Shown here: positions 10,333 to 25,300 of the stretch, in pieces
Layout of the letters: every line of letters begins with the position of its first letter
How positions within the stretch are numbered: position 1 is the stretch's first letter
Source: Opisthorchis felineus
Lineage: Eukaryota; Platyhelminthes; Trematoda; Opisthorchiida; Opisthorchiidae
NCBI GenBank assembly: GCA_004794785.1
Contig: SJOL01005566.1
Coordinates: forward strand, 252,388-316,387
Length of the DNA stretch: 64,000 nt
Reading direction: 5' to 3'
Program-made: the position numbers and the translations under genes
The notes under the pieces: model-generated
Told to the model about the DNA's origin: nothing
What the model saw: only the letters and a program-made list of their open reading frames with translations
Databases searched by the model: none

Positions 10333-13300
10333 GTAAGTGTGGGTTTTGTGTACTTATTTGCTTAAAATAAACGTCGCGTATTGCTTTGGTCACGCCTAGC
10401 ATCACTATCCTTATCGATTTCAAAACCCCTTAGCTTTACCTTAGAGAAACAAGTGTTTCCAATTTTGTTTCAGGCAGTAGTATTTTTTACTTAGCAGCTT
10501 GTAGCTTTTGCTCGATTTTTCAACGAATAAATGGAGCAAGATTTTGATAATTTCTAAAATTCCATCAAGAAAGTTTTGTAAATAGATGGATGAACTTTTT
10601 TTTACCTGATTTCAAGTTTTGAAACAGTTGACTACATTGTTAGAGCTAACGGCCGTGAAGAATTTGGACTCTGTACATAGCATAAAAGTTCTCTGGCGCA
10701 TAAATTGTTAACGAATGGCAGACAGCTACGTCACATTAGTAACAGAAAGACTGGTGAAGATGTGAGGAAGTCCAAAAGGCATTAGTGCGCAAGGTGTTTC
10801 ATTCTTCGATGGTCGTGGAGCAGAAAAAATTGCCCCTTTTGTTAGTAGTGTCAGGATGTTGACATATGTACTAGGCGCCTACAGACCAGTTCGCGTGGCT
10901 GGAGATCTTGTTTTAATCAGCGATTGTTTGCTTAACAACGACCAACAATTCGCGAGATCAAATGGACTCATTTTAAACTGTCGTTGGTTTTTGTAAATGG
11001 TTTAAAGTTGGAATTCAATCAGCAATTAACAGTGTGTTCCAATCCAAAAACGTCAGCCGCATGAATACATCTTACCTATAAAGACTGATTAGATTGGATA
11101 AAATGGATTGAATATACGACCTTTTGTTTAGTGGTTTCAGTCTGGTGGTAGCATGATCAAGTTGTTTATTTTTGAAATCACTTTGGAACCAGCAGTTCAA
11201 GATAAACAAATTAGAATTACTCTTATAAATGGCCTCAAACCTGGTTACTGCTGCAACAACTCTGTTAAAAATGATCATTGAGTATTGGCCGAGCTACAAG
11301 TGTTGTGTTCTTATGTGTACAGCGTTGAAATAGCTGGTGGTCAACAAACCTCAGTACTCGATCAATAATCAGTCAGCAGTGAGTAAAAGTTCTCTGCTTA
11401 TCTCTTAAACTTCTTCTCATTTGTTATCCTTTCCGTCCCCACAGTACCTGAAACAAAATGACGCTTCATGAGTTTAAATATTTCACCTCTAGAATGTGTG
11501 ATTCCGTGCCTGATGAAGTCGAATGCGGACTAAAAAGACAAACCAACATATACTATTTGGTGATTCGGTTTATGTGGCCAAAAGTAGGGCATCCGTAAAT
11601 GTTTAACAAACGCATATTAGCACGAAATCAGTTGTTCTGGCTCACTTTATTTAGTCAAAAACCACATTTGATTAACTTGCTAGTCTGGATGAAGCCAAAA
11701 ATGGGTAGGTCTACTACGTAGCCACGTTTGTACCTGTGCAGCTAAGACGTCTGCTCTTGATCATATTTTTTAAATTTTTCACAACTCTCCTATCAGAAAA
11801 ATATTTTTCGGGGTTCTTCAAAGCATCCAAGATTTATTCTCAGAAGCGACAAAATGTTGAGCCACAAAGCAAGCACTAAAATTCTATATAGCTGTCACGA
11901 TTGCGCTTTATTAGGAAAGTCAGGTATGGGATCAATACTCATCACCCGAACCAGGTGTGACTTGTTATCACTGTGCAGTACGTGTGGTTTTAGGCATTTT
12001 TCCACCCAGGCTAATGGCTAACTTCGTGAGACCTAATGGAAAACCGAATAATTTTCCACTCCTTGGAATGACGACGGTAAAGAAGCCATCCTCCACATCT
12101 GCTAGAAAGACTTGTGAGCTGCCATGGAAATCACATTTGCTATGCAGCGGTCTCCAGAATACTGTTGCAAGAAAAGCAGGCAATGCACTTTTCCGAGGGC
12201 AGTGATCCTCTTAGGAAATAAGCCAAATTTGATGACCGGATGGCAACAATTGGTATAAAATGTCCATTAAGATATCCATTATGTGCGAAGCTGTTTTCTG
12301 TGTTATTACCCATTTGAGCGGGTGGAAAAAATTCTATTATCCCATTGAAAGTGATTATACCTTTTTCGCTTTTTAGTTGTGGTACAAAGTCGGCGGTCAG
12401 GATTCAGCCGCTCCACCAAGATTAAAATTAAATCATCGTCGTTTTCATCCTATACACGCAAATCCGGAATGTGAGTCGTTTTTTCCAACAAAACATTGCG
12501 CAAAATTGAAATGTTTAAACCCAGTAGCGCTGTAGATGAGTTACCAAAACTGGATTTGGTTTTTTTCTCCCAGAGAAGGAATTATATCTTCCCTACTACA
12601 AGATATATGAAACAACCATATTGACAGGTCTGACGCAAACAGTGCGATAAATGAATCATCATAGCTCGTTAACTTAAAATTTCATCCACGAAGTCATATC
12701 AACTGAGTGAACAAACAAAGCAGTCGTCTTGGAACCCTAAATGCGGGCCCACTCACATGCTGCCTTTGCTTTACGCCCAACCCTATGTTGTTCAGCTCGG
12801 TATGACAATTTCTAGGTTAAAACCACGAGAAGCCAACCGACACACTCCAAACCGACGGTACATGCTTTAAGCTATACGAATAATAACACCACAGTAACAC
12901 ACCCCACACTTTGCACAGCCGGTGAAACAATATACGGATGTACTGATTCACTCTTGGTTACCAGAAGAAAACGTTTTAAACCTATACCTTTGGCTGCTTG
13001 TTTAGTTGTGTGCCTAACCGAGGCTATCCACCATAATAAGTGTTTGTTTTCTGAAGTATCATAAGTTTTCATTCAGTTTAGGCCTGCTAGTTTGAAAATG
13101 AGTACGCAGTTGAAAGTTAAGAGACTATTCAATTGCCCACCATTGTTTGAAACTAATTCAACCAAGTATTTCTGAGTCACAGGATTTCGAAGAACTTGTA
13201 CCAACGATATTCTACGAGGCCGATCTTGGTCAGATTCAACCTTGCCCTTGTGAATGAATCAGATTTTTCTGTTCATATTTCAGTTTACCTGGGTAGCTAC

Positions 13301-16300
13301 CAAAGTTTCAGTTGCTCATTCAAGTGTCAAATCGCCCGCGATTACGGCATACCAAGAAGATCTTTTTGAACGGAACCAAGCATCCACGGCACTGGTGCAA
13401 ATTTAGGTATTATGTCAATGGTTTATGTGGCTTCTATGTTATGCGAGCCGGAAATCCGCCTTCTAACATTACAAATTTCCTGGTGTAAGGTGATCTATAT
13501 CCCGCAATATTGTTCGGGTTCGAAATTAAATTTCAAAGTGGAAGGAACAATTTGCCAAGAGGATTGATGACGCCCCACGGTTCACGTCATCTTGAACAAA
13601 ATCTTTGCGTTTCCTCCAATAGCCCTCGTAACCCGAGCTTGTTAAACATTGGAATGGTTCCAGAGTAGTGAGGTTCAAACAGTCAAACAAACAGTCATTC
13701 AAAAAGTTCAAACAGATGAGGTAAATGCACGAATCCGCAAGGATCGGGTCACGTTTGCTAAGTTGAGACACCTATAGCGCCAAAGTGGTGTATCTCTGAA
13801 TCTCAAGGGACGTTTCTACCAAGTTACAGTGCGGGCTGTTTTGTTGTATGGCTGCGAGGCTTGGTCTGTTCGAGCAGCGGAACTGAGACGTCTTCAGGTG
13901 TTCGAAAATCGTTGTCTCAGAACCACAGCTCGTGTGGGTTGGTGTCGGCGTATCCGTAACGAGGTAATTAGAAAGCGAGTTTTCGGTTGTGCAGCAGGAA
14001 CTTCCATTGAAGAATGTGTCCAGCACCAGAAGTTGCGTTGGTTGGGTCATGTGCTGCGTATGCCGAACCATCGTTTGCCGAAGAGAGTGCTGTTTTCCAT
14101 GTCCAACTCAGAGTGGCGGAAGCAGAGAGGTGGCCAAACCCTGACCTGGCAGAAGGGTATGAAGGAGATTACGAAACGTTTGGGTGCTGTCGGTGCTACT
14201 CGCCTTCCACGATGGCGACCGCGTGATCCCCACGTAGCCTGGTTAGAGACACTGCAAGATATGGCTGCCAACCGATGTCAGTGGCGTTCTTGTTGTCAGT
14301 TTCTATCCAGGTTGTCTGAATGAGTGAAGGTGTAGACACCTCGGAATGACTGTAGTAAGCTAGCAGTAAGTCCCTTCCCCGTCCACCTTTATTCTTTTCT
14401 TCACAATAAGGCTTTCAAATAAATCGTGGTTGTATGGCGGCGAAGCATCGGTGTTGAACACTGATGTCTCCATCTTAAAACAAGCTTTCAAGTGGGATTT
14501 TTTGTTAAGCTTATTTTGATAATCCAACCTTTGGAAAAAGTATCAGGGCGTCGATGATTTAGGCTAGTTGTATCCATCTGGGAACCCTGATTGCAGACTT
14601 CACGGCGTACATAACCCTGGGGTGACAGGCAATCCTGCTGATGTTAAACTGCGCTCGAATACAGAGGATACCTGGATAAATGTCGCCACACTGGTTTATC
14701 AAGAGATTCGTGTTTACTGCCACACTAGAAACGGCGTACTGTACAAGCCCACGGACGGCCCAACTGAGAAGGAAACATTCGGTGGCAGCCAACAGAAAGT
14801 TGAGTTTGAGACCTCGGAAAAAATTGCACGGATATTGCTCCACCAATAATGTTTCGCAATAAAAGCGTTTATGTCCGCGGTAGGATTTTGTTCATTGTCC
14901 ACTATAAGAGGACGTTCCAGACCTGGTCAAGCGAAGATGATAAAATGAGATATGAACAGACGCATTGGATTAGAAAAACGGAATTCAGAGAAGTTCACTT
15001 CTTACAGAGAGCCAAGGAATTGCTCGACCCTACTAGAATGGTGTTACTCAACAAGCCCTGTTAGAAAGCTAGATCAGACACCACCTCCTTACTTCAGTGC
15101 ATCTAGACGGGTATCTTTTAACATGAAAAATAACTCGTAGAACTGATGGTTGGTTGACTGTTTTCCAGGCAGCAGTTACGCTGCTCGTCGAGCGCATGAG
15201 TGTGTCACCAACCTCTGGTCAACGTAAGAAGGGACTTTATGAATGCGCTCACTATTGCGCATAGTTTTCAGACGTGATTGAAAAGCAGTAATTGAACTCC
15301 GTTGGGGTTATTGCGAGCTGAGGAACATACAAGAATGTGATTTAGGGGGCTGCAGTCTTGCAAAACCCCCGCGCTCATGAAGCCTGAAAACCAAGTACCA
15401 CAAACTCAGTGCTAATTTCTGCTGTGGTGGATTAAATTTAGATTGCAGCTGATGTTTGCAGGCTCACTGTAGTCAGTTTCTGACATTTTACGTGTAATTA
15501 GTGTTTTTTTTGAATACTGTAAGGTAAAGGAGAACTATGTATAACAGTCCAGGACTGAAACAGCATCCATTCTGGAGAGGCCCTCGAGGCACCGTGGAAC
15601 ATAGTTGTGGAAAAAATAAGTCCGCGTTGTTATCCGTGAAAATACACAGGCTCAAAAATTGATGGATTAACTTCTTTGATGACAGATGTCTACATAAGAC
15701 AATCAGAAGAAACAGAACTCCCCCAGTGCACCACCAGTGAAACCTGAACACATTTTGAGTGCTTTGAAAATAAATTTTGGGTCACCCTCAGTTACAGTAG
15801 CACCACAAGGCCTTGTATTTCTTAGGCGGCCCAAATACTGATCAGGCCTGCAGCCCGACCCTCACCTTGACTTGTCGATTGCGTATGTTTGGGATTTCGC
15901 AGCTTGGCGATATTTCAGACTGTACTTCTTTTGAGTCACATAGCAACCATACAAACAAAACTAGCCACAGCTGAGGTAGTTGACGTTTTTAACTGGAATA
16001 CATTGCTCCTCTATAGGAACCAGCCTCATAGGAGCGTCCAAATAGAACCGTATACTGTATGGTAGGAGCAGTGTCCTTCGGCATGACGGAATAAATTGTG
16101 TCTTGTGGTGTTTTGCTTCCGTCTTGTTTAGGATACGGCAGAATTGCAATTTAAAACACGTAACGCATATAAAGTAGAGCATAGTAAACAAGAAGCCGTC
16201 CCAGAAAACTTTATTTTTATAGTTTAATTTCAGTCTTTTTCCTATTTCATGCTTTGGAGGAAGTACATGTCTTCCCTGTGGTACTCTAAATGCTAACCAT

Positions 16301-19300
16301 AGACCACGTTTTTCAACTGTGAGCAATAACATCCTTATATGCGTCCACTGCAGATCGGAGTGTGCAGTATTTAACAACAGTTTGTTGTCCTATAGCTTGA
16401 ATGAGCAGACAAAAACAGTATTTGAAGTCAAACATTTTGGTTTACTTCGGCTGGCCCTCAGACAAGTCAATTTTTAAATGGCGCTAGTTGCCCCAGAACA
16501 CCGCGGCAACATTGTGAAGTATCACGCGATCTTCGCTCTTTCAGAAAAATAGTGCAGAACCGTATGTATGAGCTCACAAACATGTACTAGGCGACAGCTT
16601 TGCTACTATTGTAAGTTCCTCAGCCATTCCTTCCGTGACATCCGCACTAGGTCATCCTAATTTCTTAAAGTTAGCGGTTCACTTCCTACCAACTACCAAA
16701 TTGACCTGCCCTTCAGGATTGTGGCAGCAGAGCAAAAGATTCCTACACAACTTAGTGAAACAGCGCTACCATAAATTTGCACCAGAAAGATAATAGTTGT
16801 TCGGTTGGTAAAGCCCATTCCTCTGTTTTCCACTGAACAGCGATCCCAAAACTGGACAAGAACAACACAGACATACAATATTTGTCTAGCTGGTGTTGTT
16901 GTACGGACGGTTAAGTGAAAAACATGCGCGAACAAACTGAAACACGTTCAGACTTCCTCGGTTTGAATGCTGCTCTCCTTACCCTGCCGCAATTATTCTG
17001 ATACATCCACAGAGCAGGACTTAAGTTTCTCTCTTTTTCGAGCCCATCAACAGTGCAAATGCCCACCCGTGCCGCGTGGTGAACAACGGGCATGAGACGT
17101 AAAATTATTGCACGCTCTCTATACCAGAATTATCAACTGTTCAGGCTTGAACGATGTGATTCGTTGGCCCAACGACCCGAATGCTGATCTAGCAACTGTT
17201 CCGTCGGCTGATCCGCCTGTCAGGAACTCCCGGTCAGGTAGCGTCACGGACGCTTGAAAACTGTTGGACAGTTTTCTGTTAGTCGCATGTGGTTGCGCAA
17301 TTTTTAGAACTCACGTCCACATTACTCTCGTTTGAACGGTCCTCCTCCTTTCCATCACTGAACAAAAACGTATATTTTGGTATCAAGCGTAAAATATCAG
17401 GAAATTTGTCTTCTCATTTGGTGGTACATTTTTAGCTTCGAAGTAAGGTTTCAGAGGTCTGCCAACGAGTCATTCTGGTATGGAGTTGCGAAATATCAAA
17501 TATATCCTTATTTCTGCAGGTCATCATCGAAGTTGCATTTTCTTTTTCCGACGACCACCTCCCTGGCTAATATCTACATTGCGAGCAGTATGCTTCCACA
17601 CGTTCATCTGTACACCTATCGAGACCTCAGTAAGTTCGCACCCTATACGACATTTGTACATGCCATTCAGGAGATTTGACGAAGGCTTCCCACGTATATT
17701 GTATGTCAATACGTGAAAAATAGATGAGGTGTTTGTTGGTAACCGTCTCGAGTGGTTCATCGTATAAGTAAATTTCATATCCACATCATTTTCGCTTGAA
17801 GTACCTATCTGTGATGTCGCGAGCAAAGCGAAACTAATTCCTTAACAGTGAACGCTCTAACAACTGAGCCATCTCACCCACACCAGGGGATAAGCAATGT
17901 CTTACCAAATGATCTATGTGGTCTCAAGAGGCGCAAATAAGAACCCACATCAATGTCCGTGATCTCGTTGTCGTCGAACGTGGAAGGCCTTGATGAGACC
18001 TGACCCGATCTACTATGAGTAGATAGATTCACAGTGATCTACAAAAACCATCACCTTCTTTCTGTTAGTCTTAGCCCCACCACGCGGAAAGCTAATCGTG
18101 GGTATTTATGGTTAGGTCGATACAGATGGCGTAACTGTGAGAATAGAAGTTCGGGAGACGGCTCAGACTTGAAACGCCAATTTTCTTCGAATGCTCGACG
18201 CTTGGTAACCTTCACGCTAGTACTCTGATCCGAGAGATATTTGTAGTGGCTGCATTCTTCTCCAGTACTATGGGCTTGTCTCCATGCCTGATACTGTCGT
18301 CGTATAATTTTCCGACTTTGACAATGAAACAGGTGAAAACCACAAGAGCAAGTAATTTTCTTACATCGAGGTAGAAGAACGAAAGGGTTTCGTCTGAAAT
18401 CACTTCCTACACTTAAGGTCGGTCTGTGCCGGAAGGCACGGTGCAGCTCTCTCGTCCTTGTCAGGAATCCCTAATGGTGTACATTGAAGAAGATTCGAAT
18501 CTGCTACCTTCGGACTAGGCCTTTCAGCATACTTTTACTGCACCTGCAAGATAAATTTTCAGTTGAAACGTACGACTTCCTCGATACTCAAAAACATGTG
18601 GTTACACCAGACGTATGCGATATAGACCCAGTAAGTAGTAGATTTGGAATATAAGCACCTTTCCCAGAATGCTAGGCATTTACATCCTGCTGGGACTATA
18701 TCTGTACATCTCTAGATATTTTTGAGATGCGCACTGATAATGTTTCCCAACAAGTATAAAACAGCTGTACAATGCTTCTCGGCTTCCCAACATAGCTTAA
18801 CTTCGCTTGTGTGACAAAAATTTCACTTAAAACTTTCAGCACTCTTTACTAGCTACAAGGCAGAAAATTTGTCTGGATTACACGAAATGCTTTTCGATGC
18901 AACCCGCTTTCTGGGCTGGTGTCCGTGTGATAACTCCTGTGCATGATTGGAGACGCTGCAAGATCTGGCCGCCAATCAACGTCAATGACATTCTTGTCGT
19001 CAGCTTCTATCCAGTGTCTGAACGAGGGTCTGGAGGTGTGGGTACCTCGGAATGGTTGTGGTTGGCTACGACAAAGTCCCTTTTTCCACCCACTTTTGTT
19101 CCTTTTTTTCAAAACAAGCCTCCAAAATAAATCATACCGATACGGCAGCGTTGTTGGGCCATCGATGGCGACGACGATAAGGCACCTCAAAAGGTGGTAA
19201 ACGTGTCCCCTCATTGCTGAATGAATGAAGATAAAAACGTCAGAAATTTTGTGTCGTTACAAATCACCGGAACAAAATGGCCAACCATCTCTGTGTTTAC

Positions 19301-22300
19301 CTTTTGTAGATTATAGACAGCGTACATTAAGAATGGTCGCATAAGAAACTCAATTAAATATACCTTAGATCACTTTCAAAATTCTTCAACTAGTGCGCGC
19401 AAAACATAGAAAGGATAAGAAAGTCAAACCTGAAAAGGTTTTGAATGATGCGTTAGATTATCCTAGTTTTATTTGTGGTAAACTTCAATACTGGGGAATA
19501 TCAATATTTCCGGCGGATGTCTCAACACCTAGCTCCAAGAGGTTGGACTCAGAAACCACAGTGACCGCAAATAAACAGAGACTGAGACTGGATCTAACCG
19601 AAAAGTTTGAAAATAATTATTGCGTATTTTTCGGTGGACAGAGTTTCAGGACAAACTGTTAATTTTACATACGCATCCAAATATTAGTTTGTTGGGCACC
19701 ACCCGTAACCTCGGACAAAACAATTTCATCTCAACTCACATAATCTCCCGTAAAATTCTTCATTTTGATTACACATTCTCAGGGTCTTACAGTGTATGTG
19801 AAGGACAGCGATCTGCGGTAATAAACGGAACCCCAAAGGCCTACCCATACTTCTTGTGTCCAGAGAGTTTGACAAACAGGACCCATGTCTACTGCTGTTC
19901 AGATAAAGCGACTCACGAAGGGTACTGCTGCCCAGTCGAAAAATGGAGGTATGTTTCCAATCAGAAGTTTCAAATGACTTGTCGTTGATTACTCTTCTGC
20001 AGTACTAAGGCTTTTTAACACGGCTATGCGGAAAGCAAGATGGACATATGTACATGCATATATGATGTCAAACGCATCAGTACAAAGTAAAATAAAGAAC
20101 AAAACACTCGAGTTTGCGAGCAACATGGTGCGAAACCTAACACAACCAAGCCAAAGCGCACAAGTGAAAACGACAACCCAAATGTAATCGTTCACCTGTT
20201 AGTACCTATCACGCCCCCCTAAAATAATGTATATACGAGAATAACATCACATGGTTCGGTTTTAAACTTATTTGCATTACGATTGATGGGTTTCCTGCCA
20301 AGAGAAGTCCTTCCGAGAAAACACCATCCAGTTTGAAAACAGCATTCTGCGCATTTGCTGTCTCACTCTTAAAAACACGAATAGAGTAGACCATAACAGA
20401 AGTTGCTCGGTTGGACGCAAATGGTGTCAGCAATGCCATTTGACCAAAACGAGGAAGCAGTTTGTAGGCAGACGTTCGCAGTTCCATTATTATCAGCAAG
20501 AACCATTCGGCCTACAAAACTGACAGATGTGCGTCACTGTATGATCAACATTCTTTTTTTCACGATTTGTTCGGTATGTGCCGATGCTTTAACTGTTAGA
20601 CACTCACCGATCTTATAATGAGATTCCAGAAGCAGTAATATACATTACTGAGTGATCTCTTTTGAAACGATGGGAACAGTCAGCGAACAGTATTATCACT
20701 TTTAACAAAACGATGCACTTCAGAAACATGTTTCATCTTTCAAAACGTGAAATGGGTCGTATCAAACGTAAATTCATTTTCAGACAGACTTGACATGCCG
20801 ACTTAACCATCATCTTGTGAGGCTGTTATGAAAAATGCGGTTTTCTCCACCATCAATGCGAGCGGTGGGTAAGAATCTCCCAGTAGAATATGAGGAGCTT
20901 TTGTTCAGTCTTGAAGTATTTGTCAAATTCATTTGTGGTGTCCCTCTAAGAGAGTGCTTCGGGGGGTGGGTGCTTTCATGAATGGGACAACGTGACTCGG
21001 CGCAAATTTTTTTTACTGCAAGATATGAACTGACGCCCAAAAGAGCTGCCGCCAAGATTACACCAGGCTGAAAATTAATTTTTGTACATATGCCATACTT
21101 TACTGAAAACCGTAGCTTTGGCCCTCAGGGAGAGTAACGTAATCTGCTGTTCTGGACAACAGTAAGATCATCCAAGCCTTTAAGTAAATTCGAAGGCGGT
21201 TTTTACAGCGACCCTCTGCAACATTTTTTCCCAAGGAACTTCCTTCGAAAGATGCTTTTACGTGATCGAAGAGCATCAAAGAACGATAATGCTCGGTTTG
21301 CTTGAGGAAACACCACAAATAACGTACGTATTTCATGGTTAAAAGTACAATACGAACAATATAAGTCATACCTTCATTATCATTGCCTTTGGACGCTGTC
21401 CCAGTCTGCATCACATGAAATTGATCAGAAAAGTGCCGCGACCCTCAAGTTTATGGCTTACCGTAACCGCAACGATAGCAGGAAAGGATATCGGTGAAAT
21501 GCTTATTCGTCAGGTTGTAGAAAATCTAAACTTTGGAACAGTGGTTTCAGTATGTTTTGGAATAATTCCTGGTGAGCATACGTGCCAGTGTATTGTGCGA
21601 GGCACAAAAAAAAACAACAAATGACCAGGCAAGTCTGCAGCAGTTGTTGTTGCATAGCAACCGACCGAGGACATCACAAGCATCCAAAGCTTGTGATGTA
21701 GGGTAAAGTTGGTTGTTTAACTCCTTGAATTTTCCGGTTTATTTAATAAGGATCAAATGAAAAAAAATCATCAAACTCACTTAACAACAGGACTGATTGT
21801 TAAGATTGTTTCTCCACCACTAGTTGCATATGGTGATACTTTACAGTTCTGACTCTGGAAAGCCATCCGAACGAATGTCTACTCTATTGTTCTCAATGTC
21901 ATTTGGTGTCTAATCCAACTGTGTGCAAAAATGCCTGGGGCGTTTGCTCTCCAGAAGGCAGCCCTTCAAGGACTGCGCGTGTGAATTTTAGGGTGAGCTA
22001 CGAGTTATCGTCACTCCGTTAGTTTCTCATCTCGTAACACCAAAGGAGATGTGTTTCAGCCAACACCAAAATTTTCTTAAGTGAGGTTTGTCGATACACG
22101 GTCATATATTCTATCGTGACCAACAGATTTGCTCCAGTTCTGCTTGGAATGATAAACCGCGAAGACGTAGGGGCATAAATGGTTGATATTTCAGGTCATT
22201 TATTTTTAAAGAATTAAACAGCCCTAATCAAGACAAAGTTTTATTTACCTTACTTTCAGTTACAAGTTCTTTTCACAACTGCATTTCTTCCAGAAATTGA

Positions 22301-25300
22301 GAGATTTGATAGCTTCGGTTTCTCTTGTAGTTCAAAGAATATATTCAATTCGTCTATGCTTGTTTCATCATCCTATAGGAGCTCAAGTAAACGAATTCGT
22401 TCCTCCATTTAGTTAGCTGTGTCGGAAGATACGTCATTTGCTTCACCAGACAACACCTGACCAAGGATTTCATAACAGACTCTGGTCCTTACGAGCTAAC
22501 CAAAAATTGTCTCGAAAACGATGTATTCTACTTCACATTTTAGCTCTGCCACTTTCGGTAGAAGTGTTCCAGAGACTGCAACGTTTTTGGCGTAATAGGG
22601 AAAACGTTTTCAGGCCTCCATTTGAATTAAACTGTTGACAGTCACGTATTGCATCTTCGTAAATTTACAAGCTTACTTTTTTCTTTCTTGAGTAGCTCTG
22701 CTTTCTAGCCAGCAGATCAGATTTGTGAGGTTTGAGGGCCTGCATTTACAGTATACAGTGTTGGTAAGGCACTTGTCTTCTTTTAAATAAATTTCCACCC
22801 ACATGGAGGACAGATTTCCACCTAGGTTTTGATGTTAAGGATCATCCACGTACGTGGTGAATGGGGGAGTTGATAACGGCGGCGATTATCTCCCTCAGTG
22901 TAGTCGTTACTCCTTGCTTCAGGGGTTGGCTACACATCAGATTGCAGTTAACAAATTGCACATCAACCGCCCTAATGATCAAACCCAAGGAGCTCAGGAA
23001 GACAGGGTAAAGCTTAGGCCTCTATTAGCGGCGAACTGTGCCTCCCGACACAAAGACCAAGTTAAAAAAACTCAGGAATAAGTTGTGGCCTGTAAACAAA
23101 TACACACACACTTTAAAGACATATATATCATCTTAACCCATGACAGCAACACAAGTGAAGTACAGCGATGATTCGGATAGCTACTACGGGTTCAGTTGAT
23201 GAGTAGACATAAAATAAGCCCCAATTTGACCACCGGACAATATCGACCCAAGATAAGATGAATCGGTTCGAAGTGTAGTTAGAACTGACCCAGTAATCTG
23301 CTCCCGCGATTTTTCACCAAAACACAAGGATCCATCAGCGTGTTGATCTTTTTTACCCATCCGGCTAAAAAGCAGAACGAATAACAGAAACTACAAGGTA
23401 AAACAGTTCTACATCTAGCAAAGTCTTCTCTTTGTACGTGGCCTTCAGGCCTCTTGGAGTTTTTCATTGTTCCTTTTCGGATTCAGCGAGTTGTTCAGAA
23501 TTCCAACGATAAGCTGTTTGGGAATTCAAGCAACCCTAAATGCCTAGTATCCTTTATTGACCACCATACAATAGCATTGGTATTATTTCAGATAGGTCAA
23601 AAGGTTCCCAAACTGGTGGACGACCACTATCACTTCGCTGTATTTCTAGCTCATGTAAATAACCACTGAAGGTTATGCTTCATGATTTCCAAGCAGCTAA
23701 ATTAACTTCCAGTTTCGCAAAATTTTCGTTCAACAGTCGTATTTCGATCAACAGGTAATTCCACTACTTCAAAACACGCCGACATATTCCAAAAGTATCC
23801 TCCAAACTGAGACCAGTTAAAACAAAATTCGGAAATTGAAAATCGAGTCACTGAACAAATTAATTTAAAAAATCATCAGTCCCATTCACGAGCATAGATA
23901 ATCCTTACATATTGTTTCGTCCAAGTCCACAATGATCTTTGTCAGATTGCGCGAGCTTCCGTGCCGAGGCTACATGTCAAAGCACCCACAGGTTAGGTTG
24001 CAGAATGTGTAACTAAAATGTACATTCTGTCGCCTGTCCGGGTTTATTGCTATAAAGGAAAAGTCCATCGTAAGTCTCAGTTTGAAACTTCTGCCATTTT
24101 CCTATCGTGGAAGGGAGATCATGGAAAAATCTTTAAGTGTCTCACCGCCCTTTCGATCTCGAAAAATACTTATCTTCAGGTAAACCTAACTAATAAAACT
24201 CACTCAAAAGATGACCACTAACTTATTCAACCTTAATTTTCAATGATCAGTGGAAGAAAGGAAATAAAATATAGTACTGAGAACGTGGTAACACAGGTGT
24301 ACAAAGTGTTCCCTGCTTTTTTTGGTGGTGCCCCAACAGAGTGGACCATGTATGCCACTTAATGCACCACACTAGACGGAGATCTTCATGCAGGTAAGGG
24401 GGCCAAGGGCTGTTTTTTGGGTCGTTAATTTTGAAGAAAATTGCTGTTTGAAGAGCAACCTGAAGGACTGAAAGTTTTTTCTTTTCCGGATTTTTGGAAT
24501 TGTGCATATGAGAACCGATGTATTGCCAACGCAGCTAACATGAGAAGCGTGTAATTATACATCACTATTCTATACACCAAACAAACGGGTTCTTTTCCTT
24601 GATATACTCCCCCCGGACCTTCAACAGAACCATAGTTGGCATCACCATTATTGCGGTCGCAGCGTTCTTTGCGGCTTGCGTAATCGGTTGGTTTTTGATC
24701 CGGAAGTGTAGGAAGTGTCGTCCACCCACGCGCATTTCCAGGCGGCCGAATTCACCACCAACTGCAGTAAGTGCATGGATATTTCCTTGGTTCTTTCTAT
24801 CGAAATGATATTGTGAGATCTTTCCCACTTTGATGTCCGACGACGAAGTGTTCTAGTTATGCAAATTTCTCACGAGACCGATACTGTTACACCTTAGAGA
24901 CAGAATTCCCTGAAAAATCCTTCATCATGTGTAGGGAATTACCAACCGATCTGGAGAAAAAACAAATTACTTGAAATTAAAAGATATGGTTAGCATAGTT
25001 TCAGAAAGTGTCTTACACGTAGTGTTTTAAAGTGACTTTGACGAGGAAGAAAAGAGTATACTACTTACATTTAAAATGAATCTTTGATGTGAGTCTCCGT
25101 TTTTGAAGGAACCAGTCGAACATAAAAAGTTGCACAACCTTTCCTTACCTGATCACTTAAAGTGCAGTGATACGCAGCTGTTTTCAGCACCTTCGTTAGG
25201 CTATGGTGCGATTTGTTCATTTGACTGGAATAAATGCTGTGGACATTTGGTAGCCTTGTGTGCAGGTCAATGAAACGCCGTGGCTGGGCAACAGTTCCTG

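Noticed and set aside
14568..14849. Overlapping frames of about 95 codons on both strands after the RTE tail.
   Set aside because: Mirror-image frames of similar length with no motif suggest chance low stop density.
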